Notes: generated from the sequence alone by a model not told the origin. Counted from the stretch's first letter, positions 15,759 to 25,230 are shown. The stretch is 64,000 nucleotides of DNA from Tsukamurella sp. TY48 (GCF_019656655.1 NZ_BPMV01000001.1:930001-994000); one strand, 5' to 3'. Made by a program: numbers and translations.

Positions 15759-17899
15759 GCCCCGGCCCCGACCTGCTCGGCGTCGGCGGTGATGCCGCGG
15801 GTGGAATCGACGACGGCACCCATCTTGCGGCGCAGAGCCTCGAAGAAGACGTTCAGCGGGAACTCGTCCGGCAGGACGAGATCCACCAGACCGCGCGGCT
15901 CACCGTCGAGCGGCAACGCCTGCGCGCCCTTCGCCCAGGTGGACCCGGGAGCGGGCACCACGTACGAGGAGACGAACTCGTAGGTGGCCAGCCACTGGCC
16001 CACCTTCGACCGGTCGATGCCGGTGCGGTAGAGCTCCTCGATCTCCTCGGCGAGCCGGATCACCTGGAGCGGCAGCTCCTTCCAGTCGAAGGAGAGCCGG
16101 TTGTCGCGCCAGCGCAGCGCGCCGTGACGGTGCAGGTAGGCGAACAGCAGCTGACCGCCGAGGCCGTCGTAGTTGCGCACGCGGTTGCCGGTGATCGGGA
16201 AGCGGAAGAGCCGATCGCACAGGATGGCCAGCTGCACCGGCAGACCGTACGGATGCCCCTCCTGCTGCAGGCCGTAGGCCTCGCGGAAGGTGGTGAGATC
16301 GCAGCGCAGCTCCTCGAGCGCGTACAGCCAGAAGGGCATCCGCTGCTTGATCATGAACGGATCGAAGGGCAGATCACCGCGGCTGTGGGTGCGATCGTGG
16401 ATCAGATCCCACATCGCGAACGTGGACTGCGCCAGGGCCTGCGAGGCCACCAGCCGCTCACCGTCGGGCGGGAGCTGCAGCGAAAGCACCTCCGAGGCCG
16501 CGCCGGTCACCCGGCGGAAGCGGGCCGCCTCACGGTCGCAGAAGATGGCGCCCCAGTGGAACTCGGGGGTCTTCTCCACGGTGACCGTCTCGGGGAAGAG
16601 CACCGCGGAATCGGTGTCGTAGCCGGGCGTGAAGTCCTCGAAGGCCACCGCGAGGAACTTGCCGTTGTCGAAGCGCTGCTCGACATCGGCCAGCCAGGTG
16701 GGCCAGACCACGGAGAGCAAGACGGCCTCGAAGACCTTGCCCGCGTTGCCGTTCTGCGTGTACATCGGGAAGACCACGAGGTGCTCCGCGCCGTCCACCC
16801 GGTCGAGGTCGGGACGGAAGGCGGCCAGCGACTCGTCGAACAGGGGCTTGCCGAAGCCGCCGTCGACCCAGCGCTGGAAGTCGCGCGGCAGCGCGGCGAG
16901 GTACTCGGCGTCGTGCGCGAACAGCGGTGCGAGCGCCGCGATCCGGGCCACGATCGTGTCCACGAGCGCTCCGGCCCGGGCGTGATCCGCGGCGTCGGCG
17001 ATGGAGCCGTCGGCCTCCTGAAGGGCGCGCAGCTCGTTGACGGCGGCCTTCAGGGCGCCCCAGTCGGCGCTCTGCGCGGCGGCCGAGACGGACCGCGCGC
17101 CGCGGTCGCCGTGTGCGCCCGAGGCCCAGGTGACCACGTTGGTCCACAGCGTGCGCTGATCGAAATCATCGATCGAATCGTCGCCGAAGAGATCGGAGTC
17201 CGCGAAGACCACGACGCGTCCGAGGCCGACCTGCAGGGCTACTGCGAGGGGCCGTCCGGCGGGCGACGCGCTCTCGCTGGTGCGGGCCAGGACGCTGACG
17301 CCCGGGGTGCCGGGAGGGCCCACGTCGAGCACGCCGGTGCGGTAGAAACAGGCCTCGTCGACACCGGCGACCAGGCCCTGTCCGCGCAGCTCGGGGGCGA
17401 TCACGGAGCGGATCCAGGTGGCGTTGCCGCCGAACCGGCGATCGCCCGTGGCCTCCTGCACCACCAGCGACTCCACCGTGACGCCGAAGCGTGCGAGCAG
17501 GTCGGCGAGGTTGCTTCCGGAGGTGGCGGTATCGCACTCGGCGAGCACCACGAGGCCGCCGCCGCCGCGCACGTACTGCTCGATCGCGTCGAGCTCGGCA
17601 TCCGCGTACACCGGGGGCAGGTCACCGGTGACGCGCTCGACGCCGGCGCGCGCCAGATGGGGGATCACGTAGACATCGGCGGCGCGCAGCGCGTCCACCG
17701 TGACCTGCGGTGCCGTCGCATCCGTGACGGTCATGCCGCGGCGGCGCAGTGCGTCCACCGCGACGGCGAGGCTGGCATCCTCCGGGTTCACCGGGAGCAT
17801 CTCGCGGGCGCGCTCGATCGTCGTGGCCCACGCGCTGCTTCGGGCCTGTTCGACCTGCACGCGGGGGAAGACGGTGACATCAGACATAGTCGTTCCCAT
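15755..17899 (-). CDS. DUF6421 protein with N-terminal glutamine-amidotransferase-like domain
   Basis: This 714-residue protein has two parts. Residues about 5-257 look like a DUF4350/ThuA-type Rossmann domain related to class I amidotransferases: VYVIPHLARAG, then LDAIEQYVRGGGGLVVLAEC and VGLGRVVVFADSDLFGDDSI. Residues about 270-714 carry motifs I associate with DUF6421: HLVVFPMYTQNGN, FEDFTPGYDTDSAVLFPETV, MWDLIHDRTHS and GDLPFDPFMIKQRMPFW. The many conserved acids and histidines suggest a metal-dependent enzyme, but its chemistry is unknown. ATG 17899 has AGAGG 6 nt upstream; an alternative start is 17887. It heads an operon with an SDR and a threonine aldolase. Confidence 0.82.
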   Translation of the reverse strand: MGTTMSDVTVFPRVQVEQARSSAWATTIERAREMLPVNPEDASLAVAVDALRRRGMTVTDATAPQVTVDALRAADVYVIPHLARAGVERVTGDLPPVYADAELDAIEQYVRGGGGLVVLAECDTATSGSNLADLLARFGVTVESLVVQEATGDRRFGGNATWIRSVIAPELRGQGLVAGVDEACFYRTGVLDVGPPGTPGVSVLARTSESASPAGRPLAVALQVGLGRVVVFADSDLFGDDSIDDFDQRTLWTNVVTWASGAHGDRGARSVSAAAQSADWGALKAAVNELRALQEADGSIADAADHARAGALVDTIVARIAALAPLFAHDAEYLAALPRDFQRWVDGGFGKPLFDESLAAFRPDLDRVDGAEHLVVFPMYTQNGNAGKVFEAVLLSVVWPTWLADVEQRFDNGKFLAVAFEDFTPGYDTDSAVLFPETVTVEKTPEFHWGAIFCDREAARFRRVTGAASEVLSLQLPPDGERLVASQALAQSTFAMWDLIHDRTHSRGDLPFDPFMIKQRMPFWLYALEELRCDLTTFREAYGLQQEGHPYGLPVQLAILCDRLFRFPITGNRVRNYDGLGGQLLFAYLHRHGALRWRDNRLSFDWKELPLQVIRLAEEIEELYRTGIDRSKVGQWLATYEFVSSYVVPAPGSTWAKGAQALPLDGEPRGLVDLVLPDEFPLNVFFEALRRKMGAVVDSTRGITADAEQVGAGA

Positions 17900-18014
17900 C
17901 GTTTACCTCTTACAACTCTTAACGCGATCTTAGCGGCAAAAACCCGCGGAACCGAACGGAATGCGGAGGTGAAACGTGAACGTAACCGGCCGGGCCCCGG
18001 GCCGAGAGCGCGAA

Positions 18015-18042
18015 CGGCCCCGCGGCGCATGCCGCGGGGCCG
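18015..18042. terminator. Hairpin terminator downstream of the amino-acid permease
   Basis: Perfect 12-bp arms CGGCCCCGCGGC and GCCGCGGGGCCG enclose a GCAT loop. It lies 30 bp past the permease stop, before the DUF6421 operon promoter on the same strand. No U-tract follows. Confidence 0.8.
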
Positions 18043-18072
18043 GAGATCACGGGCCTGATCAGGCCGGGTGGG

Positions 18073-19572
18073 TCACGCCACGGGATCGGGGTCGCGGTGG
18101 GCCGAGGCCGCGGCGATCGGCGTCAGGTCGGCCGTGCGCAGATCCACGGTGGGATCGCGCTTGACCAGCTTGTGCCCGGCCCACAGCCCGAGGAACAGGA
18201 TCAGCGCGGCGTACGAGGTGAGCACCAGTTCCAGGCCGCCCTCCGAACCGCTGCGGACCGAGACGTAGTACTGGCCCGCGATGACGCCGACGCACATGAG
18301 CAGGGCCACCACCGGACCCGCCGGGTACAGCCACGCCTTGTACGGCAGCTCGTCGAGCGAGCGACCCTGCAGGTTCCAGGCCCGGCGGAATCGGTAGTGC
18401 GCCCACGCGATACCGATCCAGGTGACGAACCCGGCCACCGATGACGCCGTCACCAGCACCGTGTACGCCTTGCCGTCGCCCACCTTGCTCGCCACGAAGC
18501 ACAGCGCGCCGATCGCCGCCGTGGCCGCGACGGCCGCCGCGGGGATGCCCGACTTGCTGACCTTGCCGAAGATCTTCGGGGCGCTGCCCTGGACGCCGAG
18601 GCCGTACAGCGCGCGGGTGGCGGCGTAGAGGCTGGCGTTGCCCGCCGACAGGATGGCGATCAGGATGACCGCGTTCATGATCGACGCCGCAGCATCGATG
18701 CCCGCCAGCTTGAAGACCAAGGTGAACGGGGCCACCGCCACATTCTGGTCCGACGCGTCCAACAGCTCCGGATTGGTGTACGGGATGAGGAAGCCGATGA
18801 TCGTGAGCGTGCCGATGTAGAACAGCAGGATCCGGAAGAACACCGTGCGCACGGCCTTCGGGATGGCGCTGCGCGGCTCCAACGCCTCGCCCGCGGCCAC
18901 GGCGATCATCTCCGTGCCCTGGAAGGCGAAACCGGCGATGAGGAAGACCGAGAGCATGCCGAGCGGCCAGTCCACGAAGGGCGCATCACCGATGGTCCAG
19001 TTCGAGAAGCCCGGCGACGGCCCATTGATCACACCGAGGACCATGAGCACACCCACGATGAGGAAGACCACCACGGCGATCACCTTGATCGAGGCGAACC
19101 AGAACTCGGCCTCACCGAAGGCCTTGACCGCGAACAGGTTCAGCGCGAGCAAGCCACCCAGGAAGATCAGCGACCACACCCACGAGGGCACGTCGGGCAG
19201 CCAGAACCGCATGATCAACCCGCCCGCCACCACCTCCGCGGCCAGCGTGATCGACCAGTTGAACCAGTAGTTCCATCCGGCGGCGAAGCCGAACGACGGA
19301 CTGACGAACCTGGTGCCGTACTCCTCGAACGGGTTGCTGCACGGCATGTACGCCGACATCTCGCCGAGGCTCTGCATCAGGAAGAAGACCATCACGCCCA
19401 TGAGCGCGTACGCCAGGAGCGCACCACCGGGGCCGGCGGCGTTGATGGTGGCGCCGGATGCCACGAACAGGCCGGTGCCGATGGCACCGCCCAGCGCGAT
19501 CATGCTGATGTGGCGCGTTTGCAGTCCCTTGCGAAGCGCAGGGTCGGGGGTGATTCCAAGCGGGCTGGACAC
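18073..19572 (-). CDS. APC superfamily amino-acid permease (LysP-like, AAT family)
   Basis: This 499-residue protein has about 12 TM helices. The first carries the AAT family signature RHISMIALGGAIGTGLFVAS (residues 20-39), followed by GPGGALLAYALMGVMVFFLM and the TM3 segment FAAGWNYWFNWS. The NPFEEYGTRFVSPSFG loop and FAFQGTEMIAVAAGEA fit lysine/basic amino-acid permeases of the LysP branch; the substrate is an inference. The GTG start has TACTCT 6 nt upstream (leaderless). It is divergent from the CGNR regulator by 49 bp. Confidence 0.9.
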   Translation of the reverse strand: MSSPLGITPDPALRKGLQTRHISMIALGGAIGTGLFVASGATINAAGPGGALLAYALMGVMVFFLMQSLGEMSAYMPCSNPFEEYGTRFVSPSFGFAAGWNYWFNWSITLAAEVVAGGLIMRFWLPDVPSWVWSLIFLGGLLALNLFAVKAFGEAEFWFASIKVIAVVVFLIVGVLMVLGVINGPSPGFSNWTIGDAPFVDWPLGMLSVFLIAGFAFQGTEMIAVAAGEALEPRSAIPKAVRTVFFRILLFYIGTLTIIGFLIPYTNPELLDASDQNVAVAPFTLVFKLAGIDAAASIMNAVILIAILSAGNASLYAATRALYGLGVQGSAPKIFGKVSKSGIPAAAVAATAAIGALCFVASKVGDGKAYTVLVTASSVAGFVTWIGIAWAHYRFRRAWNLQGRSLDELPYKAWLYPAGPVVALLMCVGVIAGQYYVSVRSGSEGGLELVLTSYAALILFLGLWAGHKLVKRDPTVDLRTADLTPIAAASAHRDPDPVA

Positions 19573-19621
19573 CCGATGAGAGTAGCGACCCTTTGTTACG
19601 GGCGACTACCATTCGTCCAAC

Positions 19622-20170
19622 ATGTTCTCGTACGACACCAAATCCGCGCTCGCGAGCGCTGCCGACCTGGTGAACACCGCGCCCGATGCGGACACCGGTC
19701 GCGTCGAGCGATTGCCCGACGAGGCCGCGCTGCGCGAGTTCGTGGCGCGATGGGGCTGGACCGGGCCGATCCCGATCCGCGACGACGAGCTGGAGCGGGT
19801 GTACGCGGTGCGCGCCCTGCTGCGCGAACTGTGGGACGCCGCCGGCGAGGAATCGCGCGCGGTACCCCTGATCAACCGGATGCTCCGCGAGGCCCAGGTG
19901 CTGCCGCAGTTGGCCCGCCACGACGACTGGCCCTACCACCTGCACGGATGGTCGGACGAGACGCCGATCGCCGAACGCTTCCTCGCCGAACCCGCGATGG
20001 GCCTGGTGGACATGGTGCGCGCAGACGCTCTGGACCGGCTCCGGGTGTGCTCGGCACCGGACTGCGCGGGGGTGCTCGTGGACTTCACGCGCAATTCCTC
20101 GCGCAGGTACTGCGACGACGGCTGCAACAACCGGCTGAATGTAGCCGCGTACCGCGCGCGTCGGGCCTGA
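19622..20170 (+). CDS. CGNR zinc-finger / ABATE-domain protein
   Basis: This 182-residue protein has an N-terminal ABATE domain (ALASAADLVNTA, VYAVRALLRELWDAAG) and a C-terminal zinc finger with Cys143, Cys148, Cys164 and Cys168 in VCSAPDCAG and RYCDDGCNNRLNVAAYRAR. The usual C-G-N-R core reads G-C-N-N-R here, which is a common variant. These proteins are thought to be stress-related transcription regulators. Being divergent from the permease by 49 bp, it may control it. TACCAT lies 9 nt upstream of the ATG. Confidence 0.88.
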   Translation: MFSYDTKSALASAADLVNTAPDADTGRVERLPDEAALREFVARWGWTGPIPIRDDELERVYAVRALLRELWDAAGEESRAVPLINRMLREAQVLPQLARHDDWPYHLHGWSDETPIAERFLAEPAMGLVDMVRADALDRLRVCSAPDCAGVLVDFTRNSSRRYCDDGCNNRLNVAAYRARRA

Positions 20171-20186
20171 GCTCTAGTATCGACCC

Positions 20187-21350
20187 GTGACGGAATCGAC
20201 GGGAACCGGTGGGACGACGCGGGGCGTTCCCGGGCCCGACTACCTGGTGGCCGGACGCTACCGCTTGACGTCGAAGATCGGCGGCGGCGGCATGGGCGCC
20301 GTGTGGCTGGCCCGCGACGAACGCCTCGACCGCGATGTGGCCGCCAAGCAGGTGATCTCCACCGAGGGACTCACCGACGAGCAGGCCGACGAGCTGCGCC
20401 GGCGCGCCCTGCACGAGGGCCGGATCGCCGCCCGCCTGCAGCACCGCAACGCCATCTCGATGTACGACGTGGCCATCGACCGCGGCGAGCCCTGGCTGGT
20501 GATGGAGTACCTCCCCTCGCGCTCGCTGGCGCAGGTCCTGCACATGACGGGCAGCATGCCCGACCGGCAGGTGGCCCAGATCGGCGCGCAGGTGGCCGAC
20601 GCCCTCATCGAGGCACACGAGGCCGGGATCACCCACCGCGACATCAAGCCCGGCAACATCCTGATCGCCAACCGCGGCCGCGCCTCCGGCACGGTCAAGC
20701 TCTCCGACTTCGGCATCGCCCGGATCAAGGACGAGAGCCCCGCCAGCCAGTCGGGTGTGATCACCGGGACTCCCGCCTACTTCGCGCCCGAGGTGGCCCG
20801 CGGCGGCGAACCCTCGGAGGCCTCCGACCTGTACTCGCTCGGTGCCACCCTGTACACCGCGCTCGAGGGCACGCCGCCCTTCGGCGTGGACGAGGACTCG
20901 ATGTCGCTGCTGCACAAGGTGGCCCGCGGCAAGATCGATCCGCCGAAGCACACCGGCCCGCTCACCGCGGTGATCCTGGACATGCTGCAGCCGAGCCCCA
21001 CCAAGCGCCCCTCCCTGGAGGCGGCGCGCGATCGGCTGGCCGAGGTGGCCGCGGCCGGCGGCAACACCGCCGCGGTGCTCGCCTCGCCGCTGCAGCCGGG
21101 CGAGGGCGGCACGGCGGTGTGGATGCGGCGCACCGCCGGGGAGCGTTCGCCCCGCGAGCCCCGTGCCACGCGGACGACGCCGTCGGGCAGCACTCCCCGG
21201 CCGGCCGCGCCGCGGCCCGCGACGAACTACACGCCGCCGCCGGTGGCCCCGCCGTCCGGGATGTCGAACACCGTGCTCGCGGCCTGGATCATCCTGGGTT
21301 TCGTCGTGCTCGCCGCGGTGGTCGCGGGCGTCATCCTGCTGCTCGGATAG
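20187..21350 (+). CDS. Membrane-anchored Ser/Thr protein kinase
   Basis: This 387-residue Hanks-type kinase has the glycine loop KIGGGGMGAVW (30-40), the ATP lysine Lys54, catalytic loop HRDIKPGN (150-157), DFG (174-176), activation segment GTPAYFAPE (194-202), then a Pro/Thr-rich linker and a C-terminal TM helix (about 363-386) with a very short outside tail. It has no PASTA or other sensor domain. TAGTAT lies 6 nt before the GTG start (leaderless). It is convergent with the response-regulator gene; a link to envelope signalling is suggestive only. Confidence 0.95.
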   Translation: MTESTGTGGTTRGVPGPDYLVAGRYRLTSKIGGGGMGAVWLARDERLDRDVAAKQVISTEGLTDEQADELRRRALHEGRIAARLQHRNAISMYDVAIDRGEPWLVMEYLPSRSLAQVLHMTGSMPDRQVAQIGAQVADALIEAHEAGITHRDIKPGNILIANRGRASGTVKLSDFGIARIKDESPASQSGVITGTPAYFAPEVARGGEPSEASDLYSLGATLYTALEGTPPFGVDEDSMSLLHKVARGKIDPPKHTGPLTAVILDMLQPSPTKRPSLEAARDRLAEVAAAGGNTAAVLASPLQPGEGGTAVWMRRTAGERSPREPRATRTTPSGSTPRPAAPRPATNYTPPPVAPPSGMSNTVLAAWIILGFVVLAAVVAGVILLLG

Positions 21351-21368
21351 CCGCGCACCGGCGGGCGA

Positions 21369-22040
21369 TCAGTCGGCGAGGTGCCGGGTGTGCGCCCACC
21401 GGGTGAGCGCGTTCCGGTTGCTCTGCTGCGTCTTCCGCAGAACGTTCGAGGCGTGCGTCTCCACCGTCTTCACCGAGATGAACAGATCCTCGGCGATCTC
21501 CCGGTAGGTGTAACCGCGGGCCAGTAGGCGCAGCACCTCGAGCTCGCGCGGGGTCAGCGAGTCCAGCTCGGGATCGAGCGCGGGCTCGGGCACCGGCGAA
21601 CGCCCGGTGAAGGAGTCGAGCACGAAACCGGCCAGCCGGGGCGAGAAGACGGCGTCACCGTCGGCCACCCGGCGCACCGCATCCGCCAGCTCGGGACCGG
21701 AAATGGTCTTGGTGACGTAGCCGCGCGCACCGGCGCGGATCGTGGCGATCACGTCCTCCGCGGCATCGGACACGCTGAGCGCCAGGAAGACCGGCGTCTT
21801 GTCCAGACGGGCGCGCGGCGCACCGTCGGTCACGCCGCGCAGCACGGCCACTCCGCCACCGTCGGGCATGTGCACGTCCAGCAGAACCACATCAGGTGCG
21901 GCGGAGAGGATTCCGGACACCGCCTCGGCGACGGTGCCCGCCTCGCCCACCACCTCGATGCTGGCCTCACGGGCGAGCTCTGCGCGCACGCCCGAACGGA
22001 ACACCCCGTGATCGTCGACCAGGAACACCCGGTTGCTCAC
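21369..22040 (-). CDS. LuxR/NarL-type response regulator (EsrR-like)
   Basis: This 223-residue protein has an N-terminal receiver domain (acidic pocket LVDDHGVF, phospho-acceptor Asp55 in VVLLDVHMPD, and lysine in GYVTKTISG) and a C-terminal LuxR helix-turn-helix (LTPRELEVLRLLARGYTYRE, then ISVKTVETHASNVLRK). It pairs with the PspC-type sensor kinase, whose stop overlaps its GTG start by 4 bp. The arrangement matches the EsrS-EsrR pair of Corynebacterium, which responds to cell-envelope stress (established there; assigned here by architecture). Confidence 0.92.
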   Translation of the reverse strand: MSNRVFLVDDHGVFRSGVRAELAREASIEVVGEAGTVAEAVSGILSAAPDVVLLDVHMPDGGGVAVLRGVTDGAPRARLDKTPVFLALSVSDAAEDVIATIRAGARGYVTKTISGPELADAVRRVADGDAVFSPRLAGFVLDSFTGRSPVPEPALDPELDSLTPRELEVLRLLARGYTYREIAEDLFISVKTVETHASNVLRKTQQSNRNALTRWAHTRHLAD

Positions 22041-23440
22041 GCACTCTCCTCCGCGATCGAGTCCGCCGGCTCCGCCGCGGCTGCGTCGGAACCCGGCCGG
22101 GGCACCGACAGCCGGACCTCGGTACCGCGCCCGGGCGCCGAGCGCACCTCCACGGTGCCGCCCCGACGCTCCACGCGGGACCGGATCGACTTCGCCAACC
22201 CCTGCCGATCCGACGGTACCGCGTCCGGGTCGAATCCGATGCCGCGGTCGCGCACGAAGACGGCCGCCTGTTCGGCGTCGACCTCGGCGTAGGTGTCCAC
22301 GGTCTCGCAACCGGAGTGCTTGGCGGCGTTCACCATCGCCTCTTTGACCGCGCCCATCAGCGCGGTGAAGCGATCGTCGACACCCAGCTCGTCGCCCTCC
22401 ACATCGCCCACGGTGATCACGTTGACGGCCACCCCGTGCCCGTCTTCCACATCGGCGGCGGCCGCCTTGAGCGCCGCGGCCAGCGAACTCGCGGGAGCCT
22501 CGGTGCCGCCGAACAGCCACTCGCGCAGCTCGCGCTCCTGACTGCGGGCCAGCCGTTTGACGGCGGCACCGTCGGACGACTGCTTCTGGATGAGGGCCAG
22601 GGTCTGCAGCACCGAATCGTGCAGGTGCGAGGCGATCTCCTCGCGCTCGATGGTGCGCACGCGGGCCGCGCGCTCCTCGCCGAGGTCGCGCCACATGCGC
22701 ACCCAGACGGGGACCGTGAGCAGCGCGACGCCCACGAGCGTGAGCACGACCGCGGCGAGCGCGGTGGGCAGGGCGGAGACGTCGACACGGCCGAGGAAGA
22801 CCACGGCGAGGCCGACGATCACCAGGGTGACACCGCCCAGCATGCGCAGCCAGGTGAGCAGGCGCGAGCCGCCGGGCCCGGCGGTATGCGGTGCGCGGGC
22901 CGCGAAATCGGCCTCGCGCCACACCAGGGCGGCACCCACACCGATCACGATCACGGGGACGATGAATCCGGTGTTCGAGTTGCTCGCGACCGCGGCGAGC
23001 GTGGCCGCCCCTACGACGCCGAGGACCGCCAGGGCGAGGCCGCGGCGCCGCTCGGCCGGATCGGGCTTCTCGGTATCGGTGCCGGGCCGGCAGAAGAACC
23101 ACAGCAGGGCGTACATGACGACGCCGGCACCGAGCAGCGCGAGCAGGGTGAAGGCGATGCGCACCCGGGTGACGTCGAGATCGAGGTGGTCGGCGATTCC
23201 GCCGCACACGCCGCCGATCACCGCGCCGCCGTTGCGGCGGTACATCCGCGGGTAGCCGGGCCCCACCTCCGCGGGTGCGACCTGCGGACCGGGGGTCGGC
23301 GGGCCGGGCGTCTGCGCGACCGGCGTGCTGTGCTGGGGATACGACGCAGCGCCCGGGTACCGGGGGTACACCGGGGCCCAGGCCTGGTACTGCGCCCAGG
23401 AGTTGCGTGCGCGCCGAGCGCGTTGTGATCGTCGTGCCAT
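22037..23440 (-). CDS. PspC-domain sensor histidine kinase (EsrS-like)
   Basis: This 467-residue protein begins with a Tyr/Pro/Gln-rich segment, followed by a PspC domain (about 65-120: MYRRNGGAVIGGVCGGIADH) with TM helices, four further TM segments up to about residue 247, a HisKA_3-type dimerisation helix with phospho-acceptor His274 in HLHDSVLQTLALIQ, and a HATPase domain (EAMVNAAKHS N-box; DRGIGFD; APGRGTEV). PspC plus kinase architecture is typical of actinobacterial envelope-stress sensors such as EsrS. The start at 23440 was preferred over an upstream in-frame codon. Confidence 0.92.
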   Translation of the reverse strand: MARRSQRARRARNSWAQYQAWAPVYPRYPGAASYPQHSTPVAQTPGPPTPGPQVAPAEVGPGYPRMYRRNGGAVIGGVCGGIADHLDLDVTRVRIAFTLLALLGAGVVMYALLWFFCRPGTDTEKPDPAERRRGLALAVLGVVGAATLAAVASNSNTGFIVPVIVIGVGAALVWREADFAARAPHTAGPGGSRLLTWLRMLGGVTLVIVGLAVVFLGRVDVSALPTALAAVVLTLVGVALLTVPVWVRMWRDLGEERAARVRTIEREEIASHLHDSVLQTLALIQKQSSDGAAVKRLARSQERELREWLFGGTEAPASSLAAALKAAAADVEDGHGVAVNVITVGDVEGDELGVDDRFTALMGAVKEAMVNAAKHSGCETVDTYAEVDAEQAAVFVRDRGIGFDPDAVPSDRQGLAKSIRSRVERRGGTVEVRSAPGRGTEVRLSVPRPGSDAAAAEPADSIAEESA

Positions 23441-23594
23441 CGTTTCTCGATGGTGGCACGACGGTGCGCCACCGCGCATCGGGGAACTCCCCCACTCGCA
23501 CCCGGATCGATGCGGTTACCCCGAGGCGGGACGTCCGGGAATTCAGGGTAGATCCCGATGGTCGCGGGCCGCACGGGCCAGCAGTATCGATGGC

Positions 23595-24980
23595 ATGGAC
23601 ACAGCAACCCTCTCCAGCCAGATCCGGCAGATGTGGGACACCCGGCCCCTGCGGGCCCGGCGGGCGCCCATCGCCGGCGTGTGCACCGGCTTCGCACGCC
23701 GCTACCAGGTGGACGTCGCGCTGGTGCGCGCCGCCTTCCTCGGTGCGGCCCTGCTGGGCGGCGCCGGGCTGCTCGCCTACATCGTTGCCATCTTCGTCAT
23801 GCCCAAGGAGCCCTACCGCGAGTACCGGCCCGAGCGCAGCGGCCCGCCGCCCTTCGTGCTGATCATCGCGGCGGGGATCGCGGTGACCATGGGCAGCGGA
23901 ATGAGCTCCTCGTGGCCCGGCTCCGGGCTGATCAGCGCGGCACTGCTGCTGGTCGGCTGGTACGCGCTGCACCAGCGCACCCCGGTCGCGCCTCCCGGCA
24001 CGGCGATCTCCTCGCAGTTCGTGGACGCGGGTCCCGCACCGGTGGGCGCCTGGCAGCCGCCCGCGGCCCCGTTCCGCTGGCAGCCCGCGTGGCAGCCGCC
24101 CGCCGGCACCGATCCGAGCACCTTCGCCGCGCCGGCGGAACCGCACCCCGGCGCGCGCCCCGAGGCCGAGGCGCACGCCACGGGCACGACGCAGGACCGC
24201 AAGCCCGGCGCGGACGCGCCGAGTGCCCCTGCGGTACAGGCTCATCCGCAGGCGCAGGCGTCACAGCAGCCGCAGCGCCGGGATCAGGTGACCGAGGAGA
24301 TCCGCCCGCCGCGCTGGGATCCGCTGGGCGCCGCCCCCTTCGCGTGGGATCTCCCGGAGCCGGCACAGGCCCAGGCACCCGCACCGATTCCCCGCCGACG
24401 ATCGCGGATCACCCCGGTCACGCTGGGAATCGCGCTGCTCACCGCCGCGGCGATCGCCGCCGTGAATGTGACCGGGCTGGCGTCCATCTCGCCCGTGCTG
24501 GCCGGATCGCTCGTACTCGGCGTGATCGCCGGAGGGCTGCTCTTCGGGGCGTTCCAGAAAGCCGGCTACGGACTCCTGGTGGCGGCGATCCCGCTCGCCG
24601 GATTCGTGGTGATCGCCGCGACCGCGCAGAACGTGATGAGCGGTTACGTCGACGCGCCGCGCGGTGACCGCTCGTACGTCCTCACCGACCCGACGACGAT
24701 GCCGGAGGAGTTCAAGCTCCAGGCCGGCACGCTCACCCTCGATCTGCGCGGCATGACCCTGGACGAGGACCGCAAGCTCAAGACCCGGGTGGCCGCGGGG
24801 GAAACCCGGATCACGGTGCCCGAGTCGATGAACGTCGAGGTGACCTGCTCCGTGAACGTGGGCGACACCCGGTGCCCCCAAGGAACACTCGTCGGTGTCG
24901 GCGCCAAGCCCGACGCCCCGACCCTGAAGATCGATGCCAGCGGCAACGTCGGCAGCGTGGAGGTGAACCGTGTCCGCTGA
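23595..24980 (+). CDS. PspC-domain membrane protein (EsrI-like)
   Basis: This 461-residue protein starts MDTATLSSQIRQMWDTRP, followed by a PspC domain (about 22-78: APIAGVCTGFARRYQVDVAL, VRAAFLGAALLGGAGLLAYI), more TM helices, a long Pro/Ala/Gln linker (150-265), a second TM cluster and a C-terminal beta-rich LiaF/toast-rack-like domain (TLTLDLRGMT, TRITVPESMNVEVTCSVNVG). It is divergent from the sensor kinase. In C. glutamicum the equivalent protein EsrI inhibits the kinase; the same role is inferred here. An 11-bp overlap joins it to the next small gene. Confidence 0.88.
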   Translation: MDTATLSSQIRQMWDTRPLRARRAPIAGVCTGFARRYQVDVALVRAAFLGAALLGGAGLLAYIVAIFVMPKEPYREYRPERSGPPPFVLIIAAGIAVTMGSGMSSSWPGSGLISAALLLVGWYALHQRTPVAPPGTAISSQFVDAGPAPVGAWQPPAAPFRWQPAWQPPAGTDPSTFAAPAEPHPGARPEAEAHATGTTQDRKPGADAPSAPAVQAHPQAQASQQPQRRDQVTEEIRPPRWDPLGAAPFAWDLPEPAQAQAPAPIPRRRSRITPVTLGIALLTAAAIAAVNVTGLASISPVLAGSLVLGVIAGGLLFGAFQKAGYGLLVAAIPLAGFVVIAATAQNVMSGYVDAPRGDRSYVLTDPTTMPEEFKLQAGTLTLDLRGMTLDEDRKLKTRVAAGETRITVPESMNVEVTCSVNVGDTRCPQGTLVGVGAKPDAPTLKIDASGNVGSVEVNRVR

Positions 24981-25215
24981 TGAGAACACCACGAGCACAA
25001 CGACGACCGAACCCCCGCAGAGCCGCCGGTTCTCCCCCGCTCTGCTCGTCGCCGGGCTGATCGCGCTCACCGTGGCACTGTGGGGAGCGGCCGGAGGCCC
25101 GAACCTGATCAGCGCCGAGACACTCCTGGCGGTCGTGGTGATCGGTGCCATCGCGGTGGCCGGACTGATGCTGATCATCAAGCCCACCAAGGGCACTCAC
25201 ACCGACTCGCCGTAA
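24970..25215 (+). CDS. Small two-TM membrane protein
   Basis: This 81-residue protein has a Thr-rich N-terminus and two TM helices (about 24-42 and 49-69), with a basic end (KPTKGTHTDSP). It starts at GTG 24970, overlapping the PspC protein by 11 bp, so it is translationally coupled. I do not recognise a family. Given the neighbour it may be a small accessory of the PspC/kinase system. Confidence 0.75.
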   Translation: MSADENTTSTTTTEPPQSRRFSPALLVAGLIALTVALWGAAGGPNLISAETLLAVVVIGAIAVAGLMLIIKPTKGTHTDSP

Positions 25216-25230
25216 CCGGCGACCCGACCA

